Assembly: GCF_900129795.1 (NCBI RefSeq)
Contig: NZ_FQWW01000006.1
Location: forward strand, 124,001 to 188,000
Source of the DNA: Flavobacterium sp. CF108
Lineage (GTDB): Bacteria > Bacteroidota > Bacteroidia > Flavobacteriales > Flavobacteriaceae
Direction of reading: 5' to 3'
DNA length: 64,000 nucleotides
In this document: in pieces, positions 1-8,018 of the stretch
How the letters are laid out: each line of letters opens with the position of its first letter
How positions within the stretch are numbered: the stretch's first letter is position 1
Position numbers and translations under genes: made by a program
The notes under the pieces: generated by a model
The model's database searches: none
What the model was told of the DNA's origin: nothing
What the model saw: only the letters and a program-made list of their open reading frames with translations

Positions 1-365
1 CTTCGGAAGTTAAAAACTATCAGCCTATTGATGCTGAATTGTCTGTAACTATTATGCCTTTGGTTTCTGGTAACGGGCAGATTACAATGGATATTAAAGT
101 AATTCAATCGAGTTTTAATGGGCAAAAAGTAGACAAAGATGCTCCTCCGGGAATTAATTCCAGAGAGTTTACTTCAATTATTAGAGTTAAAGACCAAGAC
201 ATTATAGTATTAGGCGGACTTGAAGAGTCTGTAAAAAATGATTCAGGAACAGGAGTGCCTTTATTATCGAGAATTCCAATTCTAAAGTGGTTATTTAGTT
301 CGAGAAAACGAGAAGATTCGAAGAAAAAATTAAGCGTATTGATTAAACCTACAGTTATTTACTAA
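1..365 (+). CDS. Secretin (GspD/PilQ-type), C-terminal part only
   Basis: The reading frame is open from the first bases (codons start at position 3), so this is the last ~120 residues of a larger gene cut by the window edge. The segment PIDAELSVTIMP, then a stretch ending VPLLSRIPILKWLFSSRK and KLSVLIKPTVIY, is the typical end of the secretin domain of type II secretion and type IV pilus outer-membrane channels. These proteins form multimeric gated rings in the outer membrane. The stop codon overlaps the next start (TAATG), indicating an operon with the two inner-membrane assembly genes that follow. Whether the machine is a pilus, a competence system or a type II secretion system cannot be told from this fragment. 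Confidence 0.85.
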   Translation, partial: SEVKNYQPIDAELSVTIMPLVSGNGQITMDIKVIQSSFNGQKVDKDAPPGINSREFTSIIRVKDQDIIVLGGLEESVKNDSGTGVPLLSRIPILKWLFSSRKREDSKKKLSVLIKPTVIY

Positions 366-1558
366 TGACCGCATTCTCCTTACATAACTTTTTACTTGGA
401 AAAGAATACATTGGCGTTGAGCACTTCACTATAAATAATGAAGATAAAGTTGCTTTACTGCTAGTTGAAAAGAAAAAAGAGGGATTAGTAATTAGTAAAA
501 AAGACAGAGTTAGTTATAATGGAAAAATTGCAGAAAAATGGGATACAAAACTGCCTTTTTTTGTAGTTTTAAATTCAAATCAAGTTATTCAAAAAGAGGT
601 TTTAGGCGTAGAACCATCAGATGAAAAGTTATTGCATAAATCTTTTCCTAATACAAACTGGGATGAGTTTTATTATGAAATCTGGAGATTAAAAACAAAA
701 TCTGTTATTGCTATTGCCAGAAAATCATATGTTACCGCTTTACTGGAAGATTATCAAAATCAAAAAATAACAATTGCCGGAATCAGCCTTGGTGTATGTT
801 CTATAGCTGATATTATTGCCTATACTGAGGAAAATAACCTTTATACCAATCATCAAAATATATCTAAAGAAGAGGCTCAGATAATCTCTGCGAGTTCTTT
901 AGAATCTGCCGTAACATATACTATAAACGATCTTCAAATTGAGAATAGACAATTACTTGCTTTTTCAGGAATTTTACGATTGATATTAAATAACACGCTT
1001 AATACTGGTTCAATCATTTCTTATAGTGATGAGTTGTATGATAACTACAATCAAAAAACATTTTTTAATAAAGGAATAAAAATAATGGTTGGAATAGTAT
1101 TAGGAATATTACTTCTCAATTTTATTTTCTTTACGCACTATTATAAATTAGCTCAGGAAACATCTGAAATTTTACTGGTAAATAAATCGTCTATTGAAGA
1201 TGTCAGTAAAATAAAGCAAAGAATTATAGTAAAAGAAGAAAAGGTAAAAGATATTGATGGCAGAATGACTTCTCGAAGTTCTTTAATTATCAATGAAATT
1301 GCGAATAAAGTACCTTCATCAATTTTATTGACCGAATTAACTTTTAACCCTCTGGAAAAAAAGATTAAAGCAGACGAGGTAATAATCACAAAAGATAAAA
1401 TAATCACTATTTCGGGAACTACAATTTCAAATCAGTCTTTTACTAAATGGGTAGAAGATGTTGAAAAACTGCCATATATTGACAAGGTTTTGATTACGCA
1501 TTTTGGAAAAAATGAAGATAATGAAACTACATTTTCTATAAACTTAACCCTGAAGTAA
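365..1558 (+). CDS. PilN/GspL-like inner-membrane assembly protein
   Basis: A 397-residue protein with a cytoplasmic N-terminal half of about 235 residues, one transmembrane helix near residues 237-258 (KIMVGIVLGILLLNFIFF), a short coiled coil, and a C-terminal domain with the PilN-like pattern VPSSILLTELTF ... SGTTISNQSFTKWVEDVEKLP. This layout, a cytoplasmic part linked to a PilN-like periplasmic fold, resembles GspL or a PilM-PilN combination of type II secretion and type IV pilus platforms. The start overlaps the secretin stop by one base, and the next gene begins 2 bp after its end. The N-terminal half is too divergent for me to confirm an actin-like PilM fold. Confidence 0.65.
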   Translation: MTAFSLHNFLLGKEYIGVEHFTINNEDKVALLLVEKKKEGLVISKKDRVSYNGKIAEKWDTKLPFFVVLNSNQVIQKEVLGVEPSDEKLLHKSFPNTNWDEFYYEIWRLKTKSVIAIARKSYVTALLEDYQNQKITIAGISLGVCSIADIIAYTEENNLYTNHQNISKEEAQIISASSLESAVTYTINDLQIENRQLLAFSGILRLILNNTLNTGSIISYSDELYDNYNQKTFFNKGIKIMVGIVLGILLLNFIFFTHYYKLAQETSEILLVNKSSIEDVSKIKQRIIVKEEKVKDIDGRMTSRSSLIINEIANKVPSSILLTELTFNPLEKKIKADEVIITKDKIITISGTTISNQSFTKWVEDVEKLPYIDKVLITHFGKNEDNETTFSINLTLK

Positions 1559-1559
1559 G

Positions 1560-2081
1560 ATGAAACTGAACAAAAAAAATAAACTGCTGATAATTGGTTT
1601 TTTTGTTGTGCTTTATATCTGCTATTCTTTTGCGATTTCTAATACAATAAATTATTATACCGAATATAAAGATAAAGAACAAGAGATAGCTCAAGATAGT
1701 GATATGCCAAAACTAGTGGCTCAGCTGGTTCAAAAAGAAAAGCAGCTGGATCAGATTTTGGCTAATTACGATGTAAATATTTCAGAATCTTTTCAGAATG
1801 ATTTATTAAAGCAGCTTACATCATATAGTGATAGTTACCATTTAAAGATTGTAGATTTTAAAGAACCTCATATTATCTCGCAAAAGGGTTTTACCACAAC
1901 TAGTTATGCATTTTCTCTTGAAGGATCATTTAATGGATGTCTGGCAGTACTTAACAAGGTAGAAAATAATCCCATGCTTGGAAATATTAAACATTTAAAT
2001 TTCATTAAAAAGAGAAATTATAAAACGAATACAGATCAATTATTTGTAGAAGTTATTATGCAGAAAAATAAGGGAGTTTAA
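1560..2081 (+). CDS. PilO/GspM-like inner-membrane protein
   Basis: A 173-residue protein with one N-terminal transmembrane helix (LLIIGFFVVLYICYSFAI, about residues 9-26), a coiled coil rich in K, E and Q (about 40-75), and a small C-terminal domain ending GNIKHLNF. Position directly after the PilN/GspL-like gene, size and layout all match PilO/GspM, which pairs with PilN/GspL in the periplasm beneath the secretin. It is the last recognisable assembly gene of this cluster in the window; three secreted fibre-like genes follow in the same direction, the first after 38 bp. The sequence is divergent, so the call leans on context. Confidence 0.6.
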   Translation: MKLNKKNKLLIIGFFVVLYICYSFAISNTINYYTEYKDKEQEIAQDSDMPKLVAQLVQKEKQLDQILANYDVNISESFQNDLLKQLTSYSDSYHLKIVDFKEPHIISQKGFTTTSYAFSLEGSFNGCLAVLNKVENNPMLGNIKHLNFIKKRNYKTNTDQLFVEVIMQKNKGV

Positions 2082-2119
2082 AACGAAACTTCGTATCAAA
2101 ATCAAAAATTAAATAAATT

Positions 2120-3241
2120 ATGAGAAAGACTTTTTTATTATTTGTGGCATTTGCCACGCAGGTAAATTTTGCTCAAAGTGTTTTTCCTACTGATGGCTCG
2201 AATGTGGGAATTGGAACTTTATCACCGGTTTCTAAATTGCATGTTGTGGGTACAATAACCAGCTACGAACCGATAGCTCTTAGTACTACAGTTAATTCTT
2301 ATCAGCTCATTAACAGTATTTCCGGAAATGTTGGAGACAATACATTAATAAATAAGTTATGGACGTATAGAGACGGCACTTTAAATAACTGGTTTAATGC
2401 TAGACTTCATGATGGGATTTCAATAGATGCTTCTTTTAAAACTCCAAATTTGGATACTAAAACATGGTGGGAAAGAGATCCCAAGGATAATATTCAATCG
2501 TGGGGGAACGATGCAGTAACCTATTTGACTATTAATCAAGGCAATGTTGGTATTGGAAGCATTTCTCCTGTAAGTAAATTGTCTGTTATTGGATCATTGA
2601 CTTTAAATGGAGGCTTAACAAATAGCCTGCAAAGACCATCAATAAATGCTGGAACATTAACATATGGTGAAATTAGAGGTTTTAGTAATTCAACAAATTT
2701 AGGAGATGATGGTTTCTTAAGGATTTCTGCTGGTGGTGGTACAAATTCTAATACGAAATCTTATATTGATTTGTCAGGATATTCAACTATTCCAGATATG
2801 AATAGAAATATCGTATTTGGAACTTTTGGATTAGAACGTATGCGAGTTGATATCAATGGTAATATAGGTATTGGTACAACAAATCCATTAAATAAACTAG
2901 ATGTTAATGGTACAATTCATTCAAAAGAAGTAAAAGTTGATATGCTAGGCTGGTCCGATTTTGTTTTTAAAAAAGAATATCAATTGCCTACTCTTGAGGA
3001 AGTTGAAAAACATATTGCTGAAAAAGGACATTTAGAAAATATTCCAAGCGAAGAAGAAGTTTTAAAAGACGGAATTAATTTAGGGGAAATGGATTCTAAA
3101 TTATTACAAAAAATAGAAGAATTGACTCTTTATATGATTGAAATGAAAAAAGAGAATGAAAAAGTAAAAGATGAAAATATTTTGTTGAAAAAGAACCAAC
3201 TAGAATTAGAAAAAAGAATTGTAAAACTTGAAGATAAATAA
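2120..3241 (+). CDS. Secreted fibre-like protein with C-terminal coiled coil (paralog 1)
   Basis: A 373-residue protein with a signal peptide (about residues 1-18, ending VNFAQS). It repeats the short motif NVGIG(T/S)xxPxxKL four times (near 29, 142, 248 and neighbours), as in trimeric tail-spike-like beta fibres. It ends in KLDVNGTIHSKEVKVDM, FKKEYQLPTLEEVEKHI, GHLENIPSEEEV, LGEMDSKLLQKIEELT and a coiled coil. The same C-terminal block recurs in the next two genes and is common in Flavobacteria, where such proteins are often labelled tail fibre or endosialidase-chaperone-like. I see no catalytic S74 chaperone motif that I could name with certainty. Secretion followed by fibre assembly at the cell surface is inferred. 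The next gene starts 3 bp downstream. Confidence 0.65.
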   Translation: MRKTFLLFVAFATQVNFAQSVFPTDGSNVGIGTLSPVSKLHVVGTITSYEPIALSTTVNSYQLINSISGNVGDNTLINKLWTYRDGTLNNWFNARLHDGISIDASFKTPNLDTKTWWERDPKDNIQSWGNDAVTYLTINQGNVGIGSISPVSKLSVIGSLTLNGGLTNSLQRPSINAGTLTYGEIRGFSNSTNLGDDGFLRISAGGGTNSNTKSYIDLSGYSTIPDMNRNIVFGTFGLERMRVDINGNIGIGTTNPLNKLDVNGTIHSKEVKVDMLGWSDFVFKKEYQLPTLEEVEKHIAEKGHLENIPSEEEVLKDGINLGEMDSKLLQKIEELTLYMIEMKKENEKVKDENILLKKNQLELEKRIVKLEDK

Positions 3242-3244
3242 ATT

Positions 3245-4462
3245 ATGAAAAGATTCATCGTTTTAATTTTAATTTGTGTTTCGCAGATAAATTTTGCTCA
3301 AAGCACTTTCCCAACTGATGGTTCTAATGTAGGAATTGGGACAATAAACCCTACTCAAAAATTAGAAGTGGTTGGAGGTGGATTATTTCAAGGTGCAGTT
3401 ATAAGTTCAGTTTCGGGAGATATAGGTGGTAGGTTAAGATTAATTAACTCGTCAAAAACTGCAAATGGAGCATCAAACGATTGGGTAATATATAATATGG
3501 CCGGCAGTTATGGAAATAGTTTACAATTTTGGGCCTATGATAATTTAGGTTGTGGAACAGGATTGTGCGCTAATCGTTTTACTATCATGGATAGTGGTAA
3601 TGTTGGTATAGGTACAAATGCTCCAACTGCCAAATTAGATGTAAATTCATCAGCTGTTGCAGCAACTTTTAGATCTACAACAAATTCAGTTCCCGTAACT
3701 ATTGTTAACACAGGAACTACACTTTCGTCAATTGGTTTTAAAGGATCGACTTCTTTAACTGAATATAATGTGAGAGTAGGAGCTGATGGAAATGACTTTG
3801 CAGCATATACAGCAAATGCAGAGAGAATGCGAATCAATTCAATTGGTAATACTGGTATTGGTACTGCTAATCCATTAGCAAAATTGGAAGTTTATAATGG
3901 AAATATACTGGTAAGAAATGCAGCTAATGTTGATAATGAATCTAATATAATGATTGCTCATTCTATTAAATATGCAGATAAAGATACATATGGGACTTCG
4001 CTTCGAACTATTACACAAAGTGCAGGGACAAATGCTTATGGTATGCAGTTTTTTACCCAAGAATCATACGTAACTGGGCAGACAGAGAAGCTTAGAATTT
4101 TAGGAAATGGAAATGTTGGTATTGGGGAGATAAGTCCCAAAAATAAATTAGACGTAAAAGGTACCATTCATTCTCAAGAGGTAAAGGTAGATATGCAGAA
4201 CTGGTCTGATTTTGTATTTAAAAAAGAGTACAATTTACCAACACTTGAAGAAGTTGAAAAACATATTAATGAAAAAGGGCATTTAGAAAATATTCCAAGT
4301 GAAAAAGAAGTTTTGAAAAACGGGATTAATCTGGGAGAAATGAATGCCAAGCTTTTACAAAAAATAGAGGAAATGACGCTGTATATGATTGAAATGAAAA
4401 AGGATATTAGTGTTTTAAAGCAAGAAAATAAGGAATTGAAATCACAGATTAAAAGTAATTAA
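3245..4462 (+). CDS. Secreted fibre-like protein with C-terminal coiled coil (paralog 2)
   Basis: A 405-residue paralog of the gene just upstream. It has a signal peptide (about 1-18, ending INFAQS), the same first mature residues (FPTDGSNVGIGT), several NxGIGTxxPxAKL(D/E)V repeats, and a near-identical C-terminal block (GTIHSQEVKVDM, EYNLPTLEEVEKHI, GHLENIPSEKEV, LGEMNAKLLQKIEEMT) leading into a coiled coil. The middle is unrelated to that of paralog 1, so the pair shows conserved ends around a variable centre. That arrangement suggests a conserved export and trimerisation scaffold carrying a variable presented region. No enzyme motif is visible. Confidence 0.65.
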   Translation: MKRFIVLILICVSQINFAQSTFPTDGSNVGIGTINPTQKLEVVGGGLFQGAVISSVSGDIGGRLRLINSSKTANGASNDWVIYNMAGSYGNSLQFWAYDNLGCGTGLCANRFTIMDSGNVGIGTNAPTAKLDVNSSAVAATFRSTTNSVPVTIVNTGTTLSSIGFKGSTSLTEYNVRVGADGNDFAAYTANAERMRINSIGNTGIGTANPLAKLEVYNGNILVRNAANVDNESNIMIAHSIKYADKDTYGTSLRTITQSAGTNAYGMQFFTQESYVTGQTEKLRILGNGNVGIGEISPKNKLDVKGTIHSQEVKVDMQNWSDFVFKKEYNLPTLEEVEKHINEKGHLENIPSEKEVLKNGINLGEMNAKLLQKIEEMTLYMIEMKKDISVLKQENKELKSQIKSN

Positions 4463-4489
4463 TTTTATCTATATACAACTAAAAGGCCT

Positions 4490-5404
4490 ATGAAAAAGTA
4501 TTACCTAATTCTAATATTGCTTTTTGCGAGTATTAGTAATGCACAGAATTATAATAATATAGCTAATTATTCAATCAATGGAACTCCTGTGAATGGAGTG
4601 AAAATAAAAACGAATTTACCTTTTGTTCCAGCAAGTCAAATGCCCACGATAACTATTACGGGTTTTAATTACCAAACAGCGGAGACAATAAATCTAACAA
4701 TTGTTTATTATACTTATTCAACAGGCGGTAATTTTAACGATCCATCAAATTTTTATTTTCATACACCAAAAATGTCTTCAGCAGGGAGTTACGCTCCACC
4801 TGTTTATTTGTCTAGTGAGAATGGAAAAGTTGTTATTTTTATAAATGATAAGTCGTATTTTCAACGATTTACTGTTAGCGCATACTCACAAGGAATATCA
4901 GAAATAGCTAGTTGGTTTCAAGGATGGACTGTTGTAGATGAGGCAATGACAGGGACAAAAACAGTCGAAATTCCGTATCAAAATAGATTTAAAGGAAACG
5001 TCTATTTATCTGGAGGAAGCATTTGGAATTCTGTCGGAAATGTTGGAATAGGAACTGAAAATCCTGATGCTAGATTAGCCGTAAATGGGACAATCCATTC
5101 CAAAGAAGTAAAAGTTGATTTAAATGTCCCTGCACCGGATTATGTTTTTGCGAATGATTATAAATTAAAAAGCCTTCAGGAAGTTGAAAATTATATAAAA
5201 GAGAATAGTCATTTACCTGAAATCCCATCAGCACAAGAATTCGAGAAAAACGGAATTAATGTTTCTGAAATGAATATGACTCTTTTAAAGAAAGTAGAAG
5301 AATTAACTCTTTACGCTATTGAACAGCAAAAAAATACCGAAAAGTTAATGAAGATTATCGAGGAGCAGAATAAGAGGTTAGAGACTCTGGAAGGAGCAAA
5401 ATAA
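4490..5404 (+). CDS. Secreted fibre-like protein with C-terminal coiled coil (paralog 3)
   Basis: A 304-residue protein with a signal peptide (about residues 1-18, ending SNAQN). The first ~170 residues form a beta-rich domain unlike that of the two neighbours, with one NVGIGTENPDARLAVNGTIHSKEVKVD unit near residues 185-210. The C-terminal block is the most divergent of the three (DYKLKSLQEVENYI, SHLPEIPSAQEF, NVSEMNMTLLKKVEELT) and ends in a coiled coil. A strong hairpin terminator follows 20 bp downstream, so this is probably the last gene of the plus-strand run that starts with the secretin. Its function is unknown beyond the fibre-like layout. Confidence 0.62.
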   Translation: MKKYYLILILLFASISNAQNYNNIANYSINGTPVNGVKIKTNLPFVPASQMPTITITGFNYQTAETINLTIVYYTYSTGGNFNDPSNFYFHTPKMSSAGSYAPPVYLSSENGKVVIFINDKSYFQRFTVSAYSQGISEIASWFQGWTVVDEAMTGTKTVEIPYQNRFKGNVYLSGGSIWNSVGNVGIGTENPDARLAVNGTIHSKEVKVDLNVPAPDYVFANDYKLKSLQEVENYIKENSHLPEIPSAQEFEKNGINVSEMNMTLLKKVEELTLYAIEQQKNTEKLMKIIEEQNKRLETLEGAK

Positions 5405-5424
5405 ATTGAATAATACTATAACAG

Positions 5425-5456
5425 AAAGCCGCTTTTATAATGAAGCGGCTTTTTTG
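5425..5456. terminator. Bidirectional Rho-independent terminator
   Basis: A GC-rich stem AAAGCCGCTT / AAGCGGCTTT (5425-5434 with 5443-5452) with an 8-base loop, then a run of T on the plus strand; the complementary A run before it allows use on the minus strand too. It separates the convergent genes ending at 5404 (plus) and 5458 (minus). Confidence 0.85.
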
Positions 5457-5457
5457 T

Positions 5458-5799
5458 TTATACTGTTGGCGTTGTTTCAGAATTAGTATTTAGCTTCTGG
5501 ATTATATTACTTAAAAGTTCAAATTCATCCATTGGAAAAAGCTGAAGTGCAACCTCTAAAATAAGGCCGACATTAATTGATGAATTTTTATTTGTTTCTG
5601 TAATTTTATGAGTTTCTTGATCTATTGCCAAGATGCATAATTTTAGCATATTAGTAATTACACATCCTAGTTCGTAATAATTTATAAATTTGATTTCGGC
5701 AGTATAAATTTCTTCATCATCACTAATGGGCTTTAATGTATTTAAAAATCCGGCTGTTAAATTTTTAAGATCTTCTAAGTTTTTCGTTTCTTTTTCCAT
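5458..5799 (-). CDS. Hypothetical protein, 113 aa
   Basis: A 113-residue, mostly alpha-helical, acidic protein without signal peptide or membrane segment. I recognise no family. It runs opposite to its neighbours: it converges on the fibre gene across the shared terminator at 5425-5456 and diverges from the XRE regulator at 6046, with about 245 bp between the two starts. It could be a partner of that regulator, but nothing in its sequence proves it. Confidence 0.5.
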   Translation of the reverse strand: MEKETKNLEDLKNLTAGFLNTLKPISDDEEIYTAEIKFINYYELGCVITNMLKLCILAIDQETHKITETNKNSSINVGLILEVALQLFPMDEFELLSNIIQKLNTNSETTPTV

Positions 5800-5891
5800 A
5801 ATCCTTGTCTGGCTTTTATTTTTTTTAGATTTCTTTTTGGAGGGTATTTATTAAAAGGATTTTTACTCTTTTACAGGATTTGAATTTTTAA

Positions 5892-5921
5892 TTTGTACTT
5901 GTCCGAAAAATTGTATTTTTG
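5892..5921 (+). promoter_or_regulatory. Candidate Bacteroidota promoter for the XRE gene
   Basis: TTTG at 5892-5895 and TATTTTTG at 5914-5921, 18 bp apart, match the known Bacteroidota pattern TTTG-N(17-23)-TAnnTTTG. Transcription would start near 5928, leaving a ~118-nt leader that contains the palindrome at 5972-5986. Not tested; AT-rich DNA yields chance matches. Confidence 0.4.
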
Positions 5922-5971
5922 TTTTATGCATGCAATTAAATAAGACTGTTTGACGTATTGAATCATTTTGA

Positions 5972-5986
5972 TCTGTATCGTACAGA
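5972..5986. promoter_or_regulatory. Palindromic candidate operator
   Basis: TCTGTA-TCG-TACAGA is a 15-bp perfect dyad in the leader upstream of the XRE-family gene. Dyads of this size are typical targets of helix-turn-helix dimers, so autoregulation by the gene starting at 6046 is plausible. Confidence 0.4.
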
Positions 5987-6045
5987 AATGAATATGTTAT
6001 TTACAGATTGCATTATTTTTTATTCCTAATTATTACCTTTGAATT

Positions 6046-6465
6046 ATGAGCACATTAACGAAACCAAACCATATAGGGCGAAAAATAAGCCGTATTCGTG
6101 AATTAAGAGATATGAAGCAGGAAGCATTGGCTCAGGCTTTAGGAACAAATCAACAAGCAGTTTCTGCTATGGAAAACAGTGAAACTATCGACGATGATAA
6201 ACTTGCAGATGTTGCAAAAGCTCTTGGCGTAACTGTGGAAGCAATTAAAAATTTTTCGGAAGAAGGTATGGTAAATTATTTTAACAATGTTTATGATAAC
6301 GAAATTAGTGGAAGTATTGTTAATGCACATGCAAGCAATTGTTCTTTCAATCCGTTGGATAAAATGATGGAGCTTGTTGATGAAAACAGAAAACTTTACG
6401 AGCGTTTATTAGAATCTGAAAAAGAGAAAAATACTTATTTGGAGAAGTTTTTGAGGGAGAAGTAG
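6046..6465 (+). CDS. XRE-family helix-turn-helix regulator with C-terminal coiled coil
   Basis: A 139-residue protein. Residues ~10-70 form a Cro/C1-type helix-turn-helix (IGRKISRIRELRDMKQEALA ... TNQQAVSAMENSE ... LADVAKALGVTVEAI), a DNA-binding domain. The rest is a short linker with INGS-like polar segment and a heptad-rich tail (MMELVDENRKLYERLLESEKEK), likely for oligomerisation. It stands alone between a palindromic candidate operator and an IS element inserted just downstream. The target is unknown; autoregulation is likely from the palindrome. Confidence 0.8.
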   Translation: MSTLTKPNHIGRKISRIRELRDMKQEALAQALGTNQQAVSAMENSETIDDDKLADVAKALGVTVEAIKNFSEEGMVNYFNNVYDNEISGSIVNAHASNCSFNPLDKMMELVDENRKLYERLLESEKEKNTYLEKFLREK

Positions 6466-6490
6466 ATTTTTTTAGAAGATATCTTGAAAC

Positions 6491-6527
6491 AAAAAAGAGA
6501 CCTTCGGTTAAGAATGGTCGGAAGAAA
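6491..6527. repeat. Left terminal inverted repeat of the IS
   Basis: It pairs with 7860-7897. The two copies agree over AGAGACC and GGTTAAGAnTGGTCGGAAGAAA, differing in a central TTC/GAA triplet and one further base. The inner part also forms a local hairpin with 6530-6538 (GTCGGAAGA with TCTTCCGAC) followed by a T run. Confidence 0.75.
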
Positions 6528-6547
6528 AATCTTCCGACTTTTTTTGC
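6518..6547 (+). terminator. Hairpin-plus-T terminator inside the left IS end
   Basis: GTCGGAAGA-AAAA-TCTTCCGAC followed by seven T. In the plus direction it would stop transcripts entering the IS from the upstream XRE gene, a known way for insertion sequences to limit transposase expression from outside promoters. Confidence 0.6.
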
Positions 6548-6628
6548 TTTGTTTGTTTTTATTTAACGAGATATTTCTTGTTTAAATTAACGATTTTACT
6601 TATATTTATTACTGTAAACCAGTAATCT

Positions 6629-7849
6629 ATGCCAAATTTTAAAGATCACAAAGTATCTGTTAATGAACTATTAGGTTTTATACCCGAGGCTCTCTTATCT
6701 CACTTATCCACTAATACTAAAGTGGATCATTATTCGAAAGTACTTCATGGGAAAAAAGTATTTTACCTGCTTCTTTATGCTATTCTAGACAATGAAAAAC
6801 TCAGCCAGCGGACACTGGAAGATACTTTTAATTATTCAGGTTTTAAAACCATTTTTAATTTGGATGAATCAGAAACGGTTAGAAGAAGTTCCATCTCGGA
6901 GAGACTCTCAAAGATAGATTCTGGTTATTTCAAGGAGATTTTTGAATATATGTATAATCGTTTCTCTGAAAGTTATAGTCAGCCTGAGAGAGATAAATAC
7001 AATTTAATCCGCGTAGATAGTACAATTGTTTCAGAAGCAGCTGGAAAACTCAAAGAAGGAATAGACATGAAGACTGGTAAGAAAAATATAAAATTCAGTA
7101 TTTCCTTTGATGGAATTCTTCCTGCTGGAGTCGAAATATTCAATACTCAGAGTTATTCTTCTGAGGAAAACGCTCTTCCTGAAGCAATTTTAAAGCAAGT
7201 AAAAAAGGACACTGGGCATCGTAATATTTACATTATTGACCGAGGGCTTCAATCAACTCGGGTTATGAAAGATTTTTCACAAAAGAATGTCAAATTTGTT
7301 ATCAGATCTAAAGAAAATCGCAAACATCAAGAAATAGAATCCCTTATCAAAGAAGAACAGGATTTAGATCTTGGAGATAATTTATTAATAAAAGATAGTA
7401 TTGTAAACTTTTATACAGGTATTCCAGTAAATAACAAACGAGGAAAAATACACTATAGGGAAGAAAAAATTGAAAACAAATTCAGGCTTGTAATGGTAAA
7501 AAATAAAGAGCATCCAGAAAAAATATTTTGGTTTATTACTAACGATTTTGAACTTACAGCCAAAGAAGCAGCCGATTACTACAGAAGAAGATGGGATATA
7601 GAAGTATTTTTTAGATTTATCAAACAAGAACTAAATGTGAGTCATCTTGTATCGCTAAGTAAAAACGGGATAGAAGTCATGGTTTATATGACTCTAATTG
7701 TGGCAATGTTACTCTTAATTTATAAGAAAGCAAATAATCTAGGTTACAAAACTGCAAAAAGAAGGTTTGGTATGGAATTAAGAGAGCTAATTACTGCAGT
7801 AATGATAATACTTTCAGGAGGGGATCCACAAAAAGTATATAAAACATAA
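6629..7849 (+). CDS. IS4-family DDE transposase
   Basis: A 406-residue transposase. The DDE residues are visible: D130 in RVDST, D204 in YIIDRG, and E325 within the IS4 signature Y318-xx-R321-xxx-E325-xxxxxx-K332 (YRRRWDIEVFFRFIK). The N-terminal DUF4372-like helical part precedes the catalytic core, and a hydrophobic helix (MVYMTLIVAMLLLIY) follows it, as usual in this family. The length is normal and the frame intact, so the element may be active. It lies inside matching inverted repeats between the XRE regulator and the RHS operon. Confidence 0.92.
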   Translation: MPNFKDHKVSVNELLGFIPEALLSHLSTNTKVDHYSKVLHGKKVFYLLLYAILDNEKLSQRTLEDTFNYSGFKTIFNLDESETVRRSSISERLSKIDSGYFKEIFEYMYNRFSESYSQPERDKYNLIRVDSTIVSEAAGKLKEGIDMKTGKKNIKFSISFDGILPAGVEIFNTQSYSSEENALPEAILKQVKKDTGHRNIYIIDRGLQSTRVMKDFSQKNVKFVIRSKENRKHQEIESLIKEEQDLDLGDNLLIKDSIVNFYTGIPVNNKRGKIHYREEKIENKFRLVMVKNKEHPEKIFWFITNDFELTAKEAADYYRRRWDIEVFFRFIKQELNVSHLVSLSKNGIEVMVYMTLIVAMLLLIYKKANNLGYKTAKRRFGMELRELITAVMIILSGGDPQKVYKT

Positions 7850-7859
7850 GTGGTCAGAA

Positions 7860-7897
7860 TTTCTTCCGACCACTCTTAACCTTCGGTCTCTTTTTTT
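7860..7897. repeat. Right terminal inverted repeat of the IS
   Basis: Reverse complement of the left repeat with few mismatches. Its inner part pairs with AGTGGTC at the transposase stop codon (7849-7855 with ~7867-7874), so both IS ends can fold into hairpins in RNA. Confidence 0.7.
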
Positions 7898-7957
7898 AAT
7901 TTGTTATATTGATTAGAAGATTTAGTTAAAGCATATGAAAAGATTAATTTTTTAATT

Positions 7958-7995
7958 ATACATACACAATTTTTTTTGTAGTATTATGTATGTAT
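7958..7995 (-). terminator. Weak hairpin after the RDD gene
   Basis: ATACATACA (7958-7966) pairs with TGTATGTAT (7987-7995), placed 24 bp beyond the stop of the minus-strand RDD gene. It may end the RHS operon transcript, but the stem is AT-rich and there is no clean T run. Confidence 0.35.
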
Positions 7996-8018
7996 TTATA
8001 TGAGGTTCAATCTTACAG

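Larger units (their letters stand above)
6491..7897 (+). mobile_element. Complete IS4-family insertion sequence
   Basis: About 1.4 kb bounded by imperfect terminal inverted repeats (6491-6527 and 7860-7897) that share AGAGACC, GGTTAAGA and TGGTCGGAAGAAA. It carries one intact transposase gene. The outermost bases are A/T runs, so the exact ends are uncertain by a few bases and I could not define a flush target duplication; the 9-mer TTAGAAGAT occurs in both flanks, about 10 bp from the left end and 17 bp from the right end. Confidence 0.8.

Noticed and set aside
6034..6041. TACCTTTG, a good match to the -7 promoter box
   Set aside because: It lies 4 bp before the ATG of the XRE gene, so transcription would start inside the gene; the match at 5914-5921 is better placed.
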